Shown here piece after piece: positions 48,078 through 59,809 of a stretch of 64,000 bases of DNA. The position numbers and the translations under genes are program-made. Each line of letters begins with the position of its first letter. Positions within the stretch are counted from its first letter, which is position 1. Under the pieces are notes generated by a model. It worked only from the letters and a program-made list of their open reading frames with translations, searched no databases and had not been told where the DNA came from. The stretch is from Mesostigma viride (Eukaryota > Streptophyta > Mesostigmatophyceae > Mesostigmatales > Mesostigmataceae), in the NCBI GenBank assembly GCA_009746045.1, contig RPFO01000022.1, positions 64,001 to 128,000 of the forward strand, read 5' to 3'.

Positions 48078-51000
48078 AAATGGCCTTTTTTGTTACATGG
48101 GGTCATATCTCCCACACATATAGTCAGATCGGGGTGCCTTTCTGGACTTAAGGTCCCCCTAGGACCCTGTTCACATCACATAAATTGGGGGGCCAACTGA
48201 ACTATTTTTAGCATCAAACCGTGACGTGGAAAAGTGCAAAAAACGATGTTTTCCAGGCATAAGGAGGCATAGCAGCCACACACAAGTAGTAAATGTAGTC
48301 CAATTCAGTTGGAAATGGTCATGCTTATTAATTTACATCCAAAGACAAAAACCGCCCTTAAGTATGCAATGTAGGACCAAACTATGTGCTATAATTCTGG
48401 CATACATGAGCCAAAACACCGTTTTAGTGCATTATTTTCAAACTTATGAAGCCCCTGCCAGCACATATGTGGCCCAATCATGCCAGAATTCGTCACATTA
48501 ATAGCACAATACTTGAATTTACACTAGAACACAAGTTGGACATATTAGGACCACTGCCGGCCCACTAAAAGTGACGGATGCAAGCAGAAATAGAGCGATT
48601 TTTGCAAAAATACTCCATATTCTGCGCCATTGTCTTGGAAAACTTTGCATTCTTCACTCAATTATCGTCATGGCTGTCATGGGATTCATATACATGCCAC
48701 TGGGGCTGGATACATTAGCCAACACAGACTAAAAAAGCGATCATCAAGGGACAAAATCACCATCAATCACAGTAGATGCTGGCATTCGGAACAAGCACCA
48801 TAGTGCCTACAAGCCTCAAGAAGGGGAGCTTGGCTGACCAGTCGTGCCTGTCGGCTGACCAGTCTCTTTTCTAAACGGGCCCCGCTCGGCAGCACACACA
48901 ATCTCCTTTGCAGTACTTGGCCCACTCTGCTGGGCACCCCTGCTGTGCGTGTCTTATAGCAGCTAATCCAAATATATATCTGCCAGGTGCCTCTCTGCTA
49001 CATGGAAATACAAAGCGCAATCAAGGACAGCAGTGGCTTGGGCTGCTATTCAATTGAGCTCAGCACCTAGCTGCTGTACAACATAATTCTGCATCAGTGC
49101 CTGTCCTAATTGCGCCCCCCCGCCCCCTTGCCATCATCGTCATGCTCATCATAGTCTTTGGAACGTGCACTGAACTCCAACCCTTGGACAGTCCATAGGT
49201 CATTAAGAATCTGTGCATGTAATGCTAGCTCTTCTCAGTTGAACTCATCTACCACCCTCTCATGGTCGTGTCATCTCTCATGTAATCCACCTAGGTTTAT
49301 CGTGGCCACTGATCTTTCAGCCCCTCCTGACATCAAAATCTGGGCAAACACACTGTTGACATCGCCCTTCCTTTTTAGCCTGCATGGCTCCTCATGTTTA
49401 CCCTTATCTCATCCCTCAACACACCTAGAACTGTCTATTCATCCCCCTTGCATAGGCGGTGCATAACTGCGGCATGATGGGGGATTGCCAAAAATAGGTG
49501 TAAAATGCATGGGATGGCACGGGGAGGCTCACACTCATCGGTTTACAATCACACTCATGTGCTAACAATGTCCCTCTCTGCTTTTGACACTGCATGCACA
49601 TGCATTTCCTACCGGCTATATCAAGCCTTTAGTGTGGTTTGGTGCATCAAGAGAAATGGCAGGTCAGCTGAGTGCATCAGACCACATTTGTGTTAAGTGT
49701 ACGCTTGCAACGCTGTTTGCCCACCGCATGGAGCTCCCCTTTCGGACAGTGGCACAAGTAGCACTTACACCTTACTCCCAGCCGCTCACCCTGCCCATGC
49801 TAGCAACAAGAACAAATGCATGGTCCCCATCCCAACGTAAGGTGCATCACATGGATGGCCCTGCCATCACCTAGCAGTGTGCCACCCCTCTCCACCTCAA
49901 CCTACTCTGAAATGCCAGGGCCCCAACAAACCTTTCAAGACATGGCACTCCTCAAAGAAGGCAACCCCTCAAAGAAGGCGAGGCAGTTTAGGTCTAGGGG
50001 GGCTTTGGGTAAGTTAAAAGATGATAGAGTTCACTAACACAGGCCACGGCAACGACAACCTGCCTCACCCGCTGCATCCATACATCACAAGCCATAAACT
50101 GCACAGCCTGGCATGATTGCCTAAGGGTCACGTGATCCAAGATGCCCTTCAGGCTCACCCCAGCACACCGGCCCATCCTCACCACCCCACTGGTCATAGT
50201 CATCTACAGTGGCATCAAACTCCTCTAGGACAGAGTGCAGTAAAGGCAACATAGACGTCCTGACACAATTGAATAAGAACGTGGCTGCTACCTACTGCCC
50301 TTAAAAAAAATGTCGATTGCTTGCACACATACGCATTCAATTCTTCAAGCAAGCATGCTAACACCTTCACAGCACATCCCAAGGTTGACATCCATCGAGC
50401 TTTGTCAACAAGCATGACTTCCTGATGCAAACTTAGCTGTCAAGCTAGGAGGAGGAAAGCTAGGTAAAGAGGTGAGATAGACCCCCCCACAGCACCTTCC
50501 TGCACCAAAACCATGACAATATCATCCAGAGCTTGCTAAATACGTACAGCTAACCGGTAGCGGGCGACCTTGCAGTCCAGGTTCAGCGCGAACATCTCGT
50601 GTCAGCACCCGGCGGAGATGGCGGACGCGAACCCACAATGCTATAAAAGCGAGTCATAAGACTATTTCGGGGAGCGGTGAACGGCTTGGAACACCGAAGG
50701 TATGCCGCGACAAAAGCCTGAAGTTTTTCTCGGAAATACACGCCTGGATGTGGATTAGGGCACCGTTGTCGTGCTTGTGCTTGCGTTGCGAGCAGGCAAC
50801 CAGTGTTTCTTGCAGTGTCGAGCAGTAACAGATGGTGGCGCGAGAGCAATATGTGACTTTTAAATCATGGCTACACAGCTTACACCTCCGCAGGCATGTT
50901 GGAACAAGCCCCGCCATGCCGTGAGCCGAAAAAAAGGAAGAAACGCATCAAGCAAGGACGGTCGTAAACGTCACTGAAAACAGCAAAATCTGACCTGCCG

Positions 51001-52563
51001 GCAGGTAATGCGACAGCCTGGAAAATGTGATTCGTTTCTCGAAAAACTGATCAGCGCTCGTGAAAGTAGACTTGAAGCCCATTCGGATTCGACCTTTTGG
51101 GAATTGTGAGCTTCCAACAAAAAAGTTTCCCCCACAATTAATAAACATGCATTTTCGCTGCCAATTCCAGATCTGGCCGACACAAAAAAATCAGCGTCTC
51201 AGTTTGCGAATTATTTTGACGCATGAACATACGCGAATAATATCTACCATGCATCATCGCAAAGCAGGAGAGTTTACGCGTCGTTTGCATCCATCGCAGC
51301 GACTTAACATGCATAATTGACTTATGACTGATATTCCGGCGGACATAGGGTCGACAGCCATGCGAGGTGGAATTTTTCTGGTCCCGTCGTCCTCAACGCG
51401 ACGCGTTCGCGCCAAAATTCCCAGGATCTCATGTAACCGGACGGACCGATTTTAGGTGCTGTGGAGGGGAGTTTGCCATCTCGGCTGGAGTCAGTCCCTG
51501 CTCGAAGCCGCCCACCAGGCTGCGGCCACGCCTGCTCCAGGCGAAGCTGCAAACCAACAGGAGGAAGGCGCGGTTCGTGCCCGCCGTGAGCAGGAGTGCA
51601 TCGCAGAAGAGAGGCACATGGCTCGCGCCGATGATGACAGCGACAACGGCCTCATCGGAGATGAAGAGGACATCGACGTCGACGAGAACGGCGAACAGCT
51701 GCCGACCTTCCTGCGAGGTGCCGGGCCCGCATCTGCACTTGGTAAACGCAGTTCGTCCGCCTCCGGCTACAGTTCGACCGGACGTGCAACTGCTGACGTC
51801 GTCGAGATCAAGTCATCTCAGCCGGCACTGCGCCAGCAGACCCGGCATGGCCGCGGCTGTCGGGCTGGGAAAGCCCGCCATCGACAAGCTGCTTTGCAAG
51901 GGGTTTATGTCGGCCGGTATCCCATTCAACGTTGTGAATAACGCGCATTTCAAAGCTGCTCTGTCCGCCATCAGCCGAGGAGGGGTGCAGTACCTGGCGC
52001 CAACCTCTCAGACCATGCGGACCCGGGACGCACCCCTCGTTGCCAAGGACTTGGAGAGGGACGTCAAGGAGAAGACCCAGCTGGCCACAGGCACGGGAGG
52101 GACGTTCATCACGGATGGCTGGAAAGACTGCAGTCGCGAATCTCACAATGATCATGAACGTCTTCCATCTGCCCACCTTTACATACTTCATCGGATCCGA
52201 CAACGTGACGGGGCAGGTGAAGTCTGCTGAATTCATGGCAGACCTGGCAGAGCCTCACATCTTGGCCGTCGGCGCAGCGAACGTCGTGCAGGTGATTACG
52301 GACACCACAACATCCATGGAGAACATGAAGAAACTCCTCGAGGCATCATTCCCGCACATCATCATCTCCAGGTGCTGTGCCCACTCGCTGGACCTGTGTT
52401 TCGAGGACATCGGCAAGGAGCCAGCGGTGGACAGGGTCCTGACACAAGTGAACACGGTGGTGGTATTCGTGCTGGGGCACGAGAAGATCAACAGTTTTTT
52501 CATGGGCCTGGACAAGAGCGCCAAGACTCTCAAGAAGTACGCCGACACCCGCTTTGGCACCAG

Positions 52564-53404
52564 GTATATCGCTGTGATTTCATGAGTTTTATATCCACAA
52601 TTTGCTACGCCCTCTTTTTTCTCATCATCTTCGCTTAATTCTGCTAGTTTATCATTGCTTTAACCCTTGGATGGTGTCTAACTCGTTCCTAAAAGTAGTT
52701 ACCAGTTGCACTTTGCACTATAAAGTCCACAAACCAATCTAATAACAATTTTACCATCCATATTGGGACCAAAGCACACACATATATTGAGTTACTTGGG
52801 GGTCATGTTGGTGGTCATGTTGCAATGTCCTATATATGGGTACATTTTAAGGACCCCCCCCATGCAGGGGGATCCGCTGGGTGCGAGACATGATACACCT
52901 AAAATGCATTTTATGTGGTTTAAACAACTTTATAGGACCTGGCCTTGGAAAGGCAGTTAAATTGGTAGCCATGCATGGCTTCTGAACACTCACATCACTG
53001 GTTGTCCCAGGGACCCAGCTGTACTATATCTAAAAATAACTGGAAGATGACAAGCTAAAAATGAGTGGCAGCTGTGCACCAGGGTACCCCGCTGTACTGT
53101 AACCGTTAATTAGTCCCTGCAAACTTGGTCTGAACATAGTGATGTCCGGTATCAGGGTGTACTACACATCTAGCTCTAGCAGCAGACCTAAAAATATCAC
53201 GGAAATATCTACTGGCATTCGCGCCAGCTTGGTTCTAAAACTGGTCACTATTTGTAGTTACGAGTAAAACTGGTAACTAGAAATAGGTACTAGTACCATC
53301 CAAGGGTTAATTGAGACACAATCATACTGTTGTTGGCGTGTTACTAATTCCATTTTCACAGTTGTGACGATGGCATCATTTTTTTCATGGCATTGCTGCT
53401 TCAG
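52564..53404 (+). other. Intron 1 of hAT transposase
   Basis: Begins AG|GTATAT and ends GCTTCAG|GT, 841 bases. Splicing joins the first-exon TRFGT to FYSAES, as in hAT proteins. It has no coding content. Confidence 0.7.
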
Positions 53405-53834
53405 GTTTTACTCGGCGGAGAGCGTTCACGACGCCAAGACCCGGCTCATGGTCACCTTCGAGGACGAAGGGTTGGTGAAGTATGCCGAGGCGCAGAAGAA
53501 GTGGTGGCCCGCGTTCACGCAGGTCCAGGATATTGTGGGCAGCCCGCAGTTCTGGTCCGGCGTGCGCATGCTCGTTGACATTTTCAAGCCCATGAAGCTC
53601 GTGCTCAAGATTTTCGACGGCGACAAGCCAGCAACAGGCGAGCTGTACTACATGATGTACGAGCTCCTCATAGCTGTGCAAGACATTCGCGGGCTGCACA
53701 AAGACCTGTCCAAGCAGCTGCAGGTCCTCGTGCGCAGGCGCTGGGATTACATGCATTCCATCATCCACGCCGCTGGCTACGCGCTCAATCCCAAGTACTG
53801 GGGCCCTGACCACGCACAATATACCATCAAGGAA

Positions 53835-54050
53835 GTGAGTAAATGGCTAAGTAATTCTTATTTTTCTTCATGGCACGCTATTTGTTATTAGTCCATGGCT
53901 AATTTTGGCTTTTGAGCAATGTGTGGGAAATTGGTATTGAAGGGCTGAAGCCTTCGTTGTCAGTTCCTGAATAGACGTCCTCTAACCTCTTTGCAATCCT
54001 TAATTGCACTGCCACTATTTCCCCCATCGTACTATCCCTCTCCTGCTCAG
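53835..54050 (+). other. Intron 2 of hAT transposase
   Basis: Begins GAA|GTGAGT and ends CCTGCTCAG|GTGACA after a pyrimidine-rich tract, 216 bases. The joined frame continues. Confidence 0.7.
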
Positions 54051-55260
54051 GTGACAGATGGCCTCCACGCGTGCATTGACAAGATTCATCTGGGCGACAA
54101 GGCAGCCTTCGACCTGGCCATCAAGCAGTACGAGCAATACACCGACCAGCAGGGTGCATTTGCACAGAGCGACTGCAAGAGGCAGGCACAGGCGCCGGGC
54201 ATGGTGTCGTACCAGTGATGGCGCACCTGGGGCGGCTCCACGCCCGCGAGCTGCAGGAGGTGGCGATCAAGGTGCTGGCCCAGCCGGTCTCCTCGGGAGC
54301 CCTCTGTCGAGCGTGTCAACAGCGAAGCCGGCTGGATCAAGTCGCTCAAGCGAAACCGCCTGACGCATGTCAACCACAACCGCCTCATCTACGTGCACTA
54401 CAACCTCCGCGCGATTGACGCCATCAAGGATTACGACGATCAGAACACGGTTATTCCATGGGAGTAAAGCTTTAATGTGAGCTCGCACCTAAAGGATTGA
54501 TGCCGACTCACTGAGTGGGGTAGAGGCCGTAGAGCCCTGCTAGCTCCTGGTCATGGCTTTCCATTTGCTGGGTGGCCACTGGCCATAATTATTATGCCAG
54601 GGCTCAGGCGACCGGGAGTTGGTGGATGGTGGGAGGTCTCATCTGCACACCGCTTGAGGCTCAATAGCAATGCTTTGATGCATGGCTTCTACACTATAGC
54701 GCACACATTTATCAAGACTGATTGTCTGTGACTAGTGAGGTATTGTTTATGAGCCTGCAGAAAACAGTTGCACCATGCATGGCAAGGGCAGCATGCAATA
54801 GTCAACTACCACATGTGTGGTATTTGAATTGATGATGTGTTTAATATGTTGGCCCTATGCTGGCCCACTGCATGGTCCCCTAGTTAGTGCTGGCCTTTTT
54901 TAACATGTTGGCCCCATGCTGCATGGCCCACTGCACGGTCCCGGCAAATTTCAGTTATTAAGTGAGACAACTATTCCTGGAAATATACACAATTGTGAAT
55001 ACAGTACTATGCACACTTGCAGATGCATGTGCATCTGCAAGTGTGTGCACATTATGCACACCACATGCACTATCTTAGTTGGGGACTTCAGTGCCGTCCG
55101 TGGTCCCCCAACGGGGACACGAGATTAATTAATATTAATTAATTAATTCAGTTTATTAATTAATTAATGCACACCACGAGTCACACACCTGTAGTCACAT
55201 GCAGCTCACTATATTCACATAGCATCGCACCATGCAAACATATCATCATGCAAACATATC

Positions 55261-57275
55261 ATCAAGTCATTATGTATGCATATCATCGCCACGAGCCACG
55301 AGCCACGAGGTAGCCATGGCTGACGGCGGAGCTCATAACTTTCACGTTTGAGCACCGAATTTAGCCGTGAATATCACAATCGACGCGTCTTTCTACGACG
55401 CACATGCTGATATAATTTTCCGACGCTATTACGCAATATACGATGAGCAAACGCCCATCGACGCAACGCAGCCTGACGGCTGCGCTCGGCAATGAAAATA
55501 CGTCTGCAGCTCCGGCTGCAGCTTCGCCATCAGGGCCGGAAGGCGGTGGTGACCCTAGTCGCGCACTGGTTGTCGCCCAGCACCCTCCCGGGCTTCCTGC
55601 CTCGCCCTCAGCCTCGCCCGAGCCAAAACGCAGCCGCCCAACCGAACCAAGCTGGTCTGAACGCGACTTTGACGTTGACGGGTTATTTTCCACCTTCGAC
55701 GGTGCCAGACCCGGCTTTTTCGACATGCCACCCATCAAGATACTGGAGCTCGTGTTTTATGGGTCATACGCCTCCATTTTCGACCTGTGCCAGCGCCTTC
55801 ACAGCCATTACCGCCTCCGCCCTGGACCTGACGGCCGGTTTACTCACCGACCTGAGAACCTGGCCCGCTGGTCTCGCCCCCGTCTTCAGCTCGCCGCCCT
55901 CTTTTCCATCCTTGACCGCTCTGTCACGGACCTCTGGACCCCCTCCCCCTTGACCGAATCCACCTTCCTCCTCCACCTCCAAGAAACCATCTCACAGCAC
56001 GTGACGCCCCTAGCTGCAGATGTGGCAGCTGTGGGTCGCACGCTGGCTGCTGAGCTCCCCACCATCCCCACCGCCACCGCCACCCTCCTCGCCTCCACCC
56101 CCCCCCCTCCGCCTCCACCGACTCCATCACCGCCCAGCTCCGCGACATTGACCAACGTCTTAAGGATAATGCCATCGCTATCGAGGTCCTGCAGAACACC
56201 GCGGGCCTCACCGCCCAGGCGGTGAAGGACATTGCCGCCAAGCCAGCCTCTGCTGGCCTGGCCGGCGATGCTCCTCCCATCACGACCTGGGCGGACATGC
56301 TTAAGCAGCACACCACCTCCACCACCTCCGCCGTCGCAGCCCAGCTCCAGCGGCAGACGCTTGACCTCCGCGAGGAGGCCGAGCTTGCCAAGCGCAGCCT
56401 TAACGTCATTGTCAAGAACCTCGACATGGAGGAAGGTGAGAATTCCGAGAAGCTTGCACGTGCGTTTGAGAGAGAAATTCTTAGTCGCATGGGCCTTACT
56501 GGTGAGATCGACCTGGTCGCCCACCGCCTTCCCCGCGCGCGGGGTAAGGCAGGGCCGCCCCCGCTCCTTCTCACCTTTAAGACCCCGGCGGACAAGATTT
56601 CTTTTCTCCGACGCCGCAAGCGGCTCGAGAAGACTCTCTTCACCCTTGACGACGACTTGACCCTGGCGCAGCAACAACGGCGACGGGAGCTATGGCCCAT
56701 CTACCTCCAGCTCCGGCAGAGCAAGGCGGGGCAGCCGGTGTACTGGAAGGGGGCGGCCATCTACGTCGGCCACAAGCCCTGGCAGGCGACCCCCGCGGCC
56801 CCAACGACTCCAGACGCCCCAGCTTAGGGGAATACAGCAGTAGTAGTGTAGAATAGATAGACCGTGGCCATGTACATGTACGCCTCCTAGAGGCACTATC
56901 CTCGCTAAGCCACACGCTTTATTTAATCATGTACATGTGTGCCTATGATGTGCCACACTCCAGATGATGCCTAGCTTTATTTAGCTATGTTGTGCCCATG
57001 CAGGGAGTAACTCTCTGCTGAGACGCCATGCCCTAGCCTTTTTGTATAGCTATGCTGATCTTCCCCCCCATGACAGGCTCCCCCTTCGCTGGGCATAGCT
57101 TGAAGATCATGGGGATGCAAGTGCCCTGGTGCACCTAGAGCAAGGGTCCTTTACATCCCCACCCTTGCAGGAAGTAGCTTAGGATGTATGATAGGCCATA
57201 TGCCCCCTCTCAAGGGCTATGTGCTACATATACTCCCAACGGAGTTATGTTACAATTCAATTCAATTCAATGCAA
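55261..57275 (+). mobile_element. ORF1-only retroposon inside hAT element 4
   Basis: About 2 kb holding an ORF1-like gene (55443-56827) and a 3' end shared with 34557-34706 and 58563-58822, closing with ATTCAATTCAATTCA. ATGCAAACATA stands before it (55250-55260, also once more upstream) and again right after the tail, a likely 11-base target duplication. No reverse transcriptase is present. It resembles mammalian HAL1 elements, which keep ORF1 and lack ORF2, or it is an internal deletion. Confidence 0.6.
55443..56827 (+). pseudogene. LINE ORF1-like protein with coiled coil and RRM-like domain
   Basis: From the ATG at 55443 (MSKRPSTQRSLTAALG) the frame runs through a Ser/Pro-rich head, a folded-looking region (FFDMPPIKILELVFYGSYAS), a helical part and a long Pro run. 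A C homopolymer at about 56097-56107 shifts the frame; the continuation gives a coiled coil (ITAQLRDIDQRLKDNAIAIE), then RSLNVIVKNLDMEEGENSEK and an RRM-like core with GPPPLLLTFKTPADK, and a C-terminal LTLAQQQRRRELWP segment to TAG. This matches the layout of L1-type ORF1 proteins, RNA-binding chaperones. With one base of the C run changed it would be about 460 residues, so it may be intact but misread. Confidence 0.65.
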
Positions 57276-57342
57276 ACATACTACATGCATTAATTGTATA
57301 CTACTGTAGTATTTGCGTGCATGCACAGCCACATGTGCATAT

Positions 57343-58136
57343 ATATATTCTGATCAGACACTCCGCAAAGGTGAAAACCTTTGCGTTCAGTGCCAGGCCG
57401 CGGAAAACGCGGAAAACGCGATCTGCAAATGAATCCGACCGGAATCGAACTGGGGACCTCTCGCACCAATTTTGCTGACTATAGGACGGACGTCTCCGGA
57501 TACCATGGCATCGCCAACTTACACCTACAGTCATCCGCAAAAGTTCTCCTGTCCGGGGAGTGATGCAAGCCTTTCGGATTTGGTACTAGATAAATCACTC
57601 GAGATCTGTGTGTAGGAGTACTACACACGTGTCTGCACGCGAGACTTGTTCAGTCTCGCACCGTGAGACGGGCTGAACACGGCTGAATCCTTCTTTTTTT
57701 AGTAGAAGGGGGCGTAGCCGGTACTATCGAAATCAGCCAAGCGTATATTCTGATCAGACACTCCGCAAAGGTGAAAACCTTTGCGTTCAGTGCCAGGCCG
57801 CGGAAAACGCGGAAAACGCGATCTGCAAATGAATCCGACCGGAATCGAACTGGGGACCTCTCGCACCAATTTTGCTGACTATAGGACGGACGTCTCCGGA
57901 TACCATGGCATCGCCAACTTACACCTACAGTCATCCGCAAAAGTTCTCCTGTCCGGGGAGTGATGCAAGCCTTTCGGATTTGGTACTAGATAAATCACTC
58001 GAGATCTGTGTGTAGGAGTACTACACACGTGTCTGCACGCGAGACTTGTTCAGTCTCGCACCGTGAGACGGGCTGAACACGGCTGAATCCTTCTTTTTTT
58101 AGTAGAAGGGGGCGTAGCCGGTACTATCGAAATCAG
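57343..58136. repeat. 400-base tandem duplication with tRNA-like segment
   Basis: Copies start at about 57343 and 57743 with period 400 and appear identical over nearly the whole length. Each has cgcggaaaacgcggaaaacg and, on the minus strand, an A-box-like TAGTCAGCAAAATTGG followed 20 or so bases later by GTTCGATTCC, a good RNA polymerase III B box. The second copy ends in a doubled tatcgaaatcagcc. This suggests a tRNA-derived SINE or a decayed tRNA gene. The segment is too short for a complete cloverleaf. Confidence 0.55.
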
Positions 58137-58146
58137 CCTATCGAAA

Positions 58147-58240
58147 TCAGCCTTTAATTATATATATATTAAAATATATAATTACTTGCATCAAAGTGAA
58201 GGCACCCAAGTAAACATAACCAATATAAAACCACATGTAT
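58147..58240 (-). mobile_element. Diverged LINE tail
   Basis: Reads atataattacttgcatcaaagtgaaggcacccaag on the plus strand, a diverged relative of the reversed PHD/RING-LINE 3' end at 36506-36560. It lies beside a TATA-rich simple repeat. Confidence 0.4.
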
Positions 58241-58541
58241 ACACATACACACAATTATGCATGCGCACGTTTACATTCTCAGTATTACATGCAATACATC
58301 GATCGTGTCCACAATGTCCACCGTATAGAGTATAGCCGAGGGTAGGGCAACCTTGGATTATGTCCAAAGCAGTGTTAAAAACATGTGGATTGATGGTGGG
58401 TGTCTTAAAATGTGTAAAATCAGAGTATTCTGAGTGTGTCCGTACGATAACGTATAATACCGTATTATACCGTATTATACCGTATTATACATTATACTCC
58501 ACTGTGACCGTATAACGCGTATAACGTACGATTTTACACTG

Positions 58542-58549
58542 ATACTAGC
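58542..58549. other. Target-site duplication, right, hAT element 4
   Basis: ATACTAGC, identical to 47425-47432. Confidence 0.85.
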
Positions 58550-58562
58550 AGATGCACGTCTT

Positions 58563-58822
58563 AGAGAAGCCATGCCCTAGCTCTTGTATAGCCATGATGA
58601 TCTTCCCCACCTACTATGACGGGCTCCCCTTAGCTGGGAGTTGCCCGAGACAGCTGGGTGGTGCAGGTGCCAGGTAGTGCACCTAGAGCAAGTGTTGTTT
58701 ACATTCCCACCCTTGCAGGAAGTAGCCTAGAATGTATTATAGGCCATATGCCCCTTCTCAGGGATATGTGCTGCATATTCTCCCTTAACGGAGGTATGTT
58801 ACAGTTTAATTTTTTTTTTTAA
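58563..58822 (+). mobile_element. 5'-truncated LINE tail with target duplication
   Basis: About 260 bases matching the 3' end of the ORF1-bearing family, ending in a T-rich simple tail. ATGCACGTCTT precedes it (58552-58562) and follows it (58823-58833), an 11-base target duplication. Confidence 0.75.
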
Positions 58823-59218
58823 ATGCACGTCTTGAAAAGACGCATCTGATGCAAGTAGCCTGACTGAATTTGGGGCTCAGACGCCAAAGTTCTGAGCTCC
58901 GCCGTCAGCCATGTCCGCTCGTGGCTCGTGGCTAGGTAAACCTGCCTCTGAGGGAGTTAATGGAGTTATGTTCCTAATTAATTGATTAATCAATTAAGGC
59001 AAATTCCTGGTAACATCATCAAAAAGGGGGGGTTAGAGAGGGGCAGGCAACGGTTAAGAAAGCGCATCAAGACTCGAAACTGTGGAAGCCCCCCCGGGCT
59101 TCCCCGGAATAGAGCACTCCAGCTAGTTATAGAGTTTTTTTGTTGTATTCACCTTTGCCCGGACTTACAGACTTTTTTTTTGCAAACTTATAGCCCGAGG
59201 CGGGGCCCGAGATTAATT

Positions 59219-59785
59219 AAGAGGTACCTTGCTTGAAATTAAATAAGAGGCATGCCTCTATCCAAATATATTTTAGGGCGCGAGTTTCGATTGGCGTTAA
59301 CTTGTAGTAATGGACGGCAAGCCGACAACATGTCAAGCCGTTTAATTCCTTTCGACTTTTACATTTTCTCCTTGTTGTCAAAAAAGGATCATTTTTATAC
59401 CCGACTTCTCCGTTAAATCTCATCGACCGGGTTTCGAAACAACCCACGAACGCCGTAGATGCAGATCCAACGGAGTTAACAACGTCACGACCGACGCGGC
59501 GCCAAATAGGTAGTCGCCTAGGTTCCTAGCTTTTCTGCGAGCCATTTTCGTGCCGCGTCGTGTACAGTACCCGTGAGATGTACCCGTGAGATGTACCCGT
59601 GAGATGCAAAATCCGCTTGCCAGACCGGGATTCCGGGAACTCCGTCCAATACCGTCGTGCAGTACCACCAGTGCACTACCAATCTATCAATCGTACAATA
59701 CTACGACTTAACGCCAACAGAAACTCGCCTCCAAAACTATATATTCATAGATGCACGCCTCTTATTTAATTTCAAGGTACCTCTT
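59219..59785. mobile_element. Foldback/MITE-like element with 80-base inverted ends
   Basis: The left end AAGAGGTACCTTG...AAATTAAATAAGAGGC and the right end read inward share about 80 bases, extending to a GCGAGTTTC...TTGGCGTTAA block, with small mismatches and a 4-base insertion. The interior has a triplicated acccgtgagatgt (about 59570-59605) and no convincing gene. The target duplication is unclear because both flanks are TTAAT-rich. Confidence 0.72.
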
Positions 59786-59809
59786 ATTTAATCTAAGCCC
59801 CCGCAGGCC

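Larger units (their letters stand above)
51456..54467 (+). pseudogene. hAT transposase: DUF659, catalytic core and dimerisation domain, decayed
   Basis: Three exons: 51456-52563, 53405-53834 and 54051-54467, with introns GTATAT...TTCAG and GTGAGT...CTCAG; joins give GTRFYSAES and TIKEVTDGL, which read well. The first part has an acidic linker, GIPFNVVNNAHFK, TFITDGWKD (first catalytic Asp), VQVITDTTTSMENMKKLL (second Asp) and a CCAH pair matching the CxxH motif, so DUF659 and the RNase H-like core are clear. The last exon ends with the hAT dimerisation signature: PSVERVNSEAGWIKS, KRNRLTHVNHNRLIYVHYN, then TAA at 54465. Breaks are frame changes near 51840 and 52140, a TGA at 54216 where Trp is expected, and a double shift at 54230-54300. 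It is unlikely to be active. Confidence 0.82.
47433..58541 (+). mobile_element. hAT element 4, 11.1 kb, with transposase
   Basis: Ends read CAGTGTAAAATC(A/G)TACG inward, starting CAGTG as hAT ends do. The flanks are an exact 8-base duplication, ATACTAGC. Arrays of GTATAATACGGTATAATACG lie just inside both ends (47440-47580 and 58445-58500). Inside are a BED-finger exon, a decayed hAT transposase on the same strand, an inserted ORF1-only retroposon (55261-57275) and a 400-base tandem duplication. It is much larger than usual hAT elements because of those later insertions. Of the four hAT-type elements here, it alone has the catalytic region. Confidence 0.87.

Noticed and set aside
48078-51455. 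Possible genes among short frames between the BED exon and the transposase core
   Set aside because: No frame shows a recognisable motif, codon pattern or splice support. The stretch fits an intron or old insertions.
54216-54218. TGA read as Trp (genetic code change) in the hAT transposase
   Set aside because: TGA ends the frame at 61659, and the same transposase has other frameshifts, so ordinary decay is simpler.
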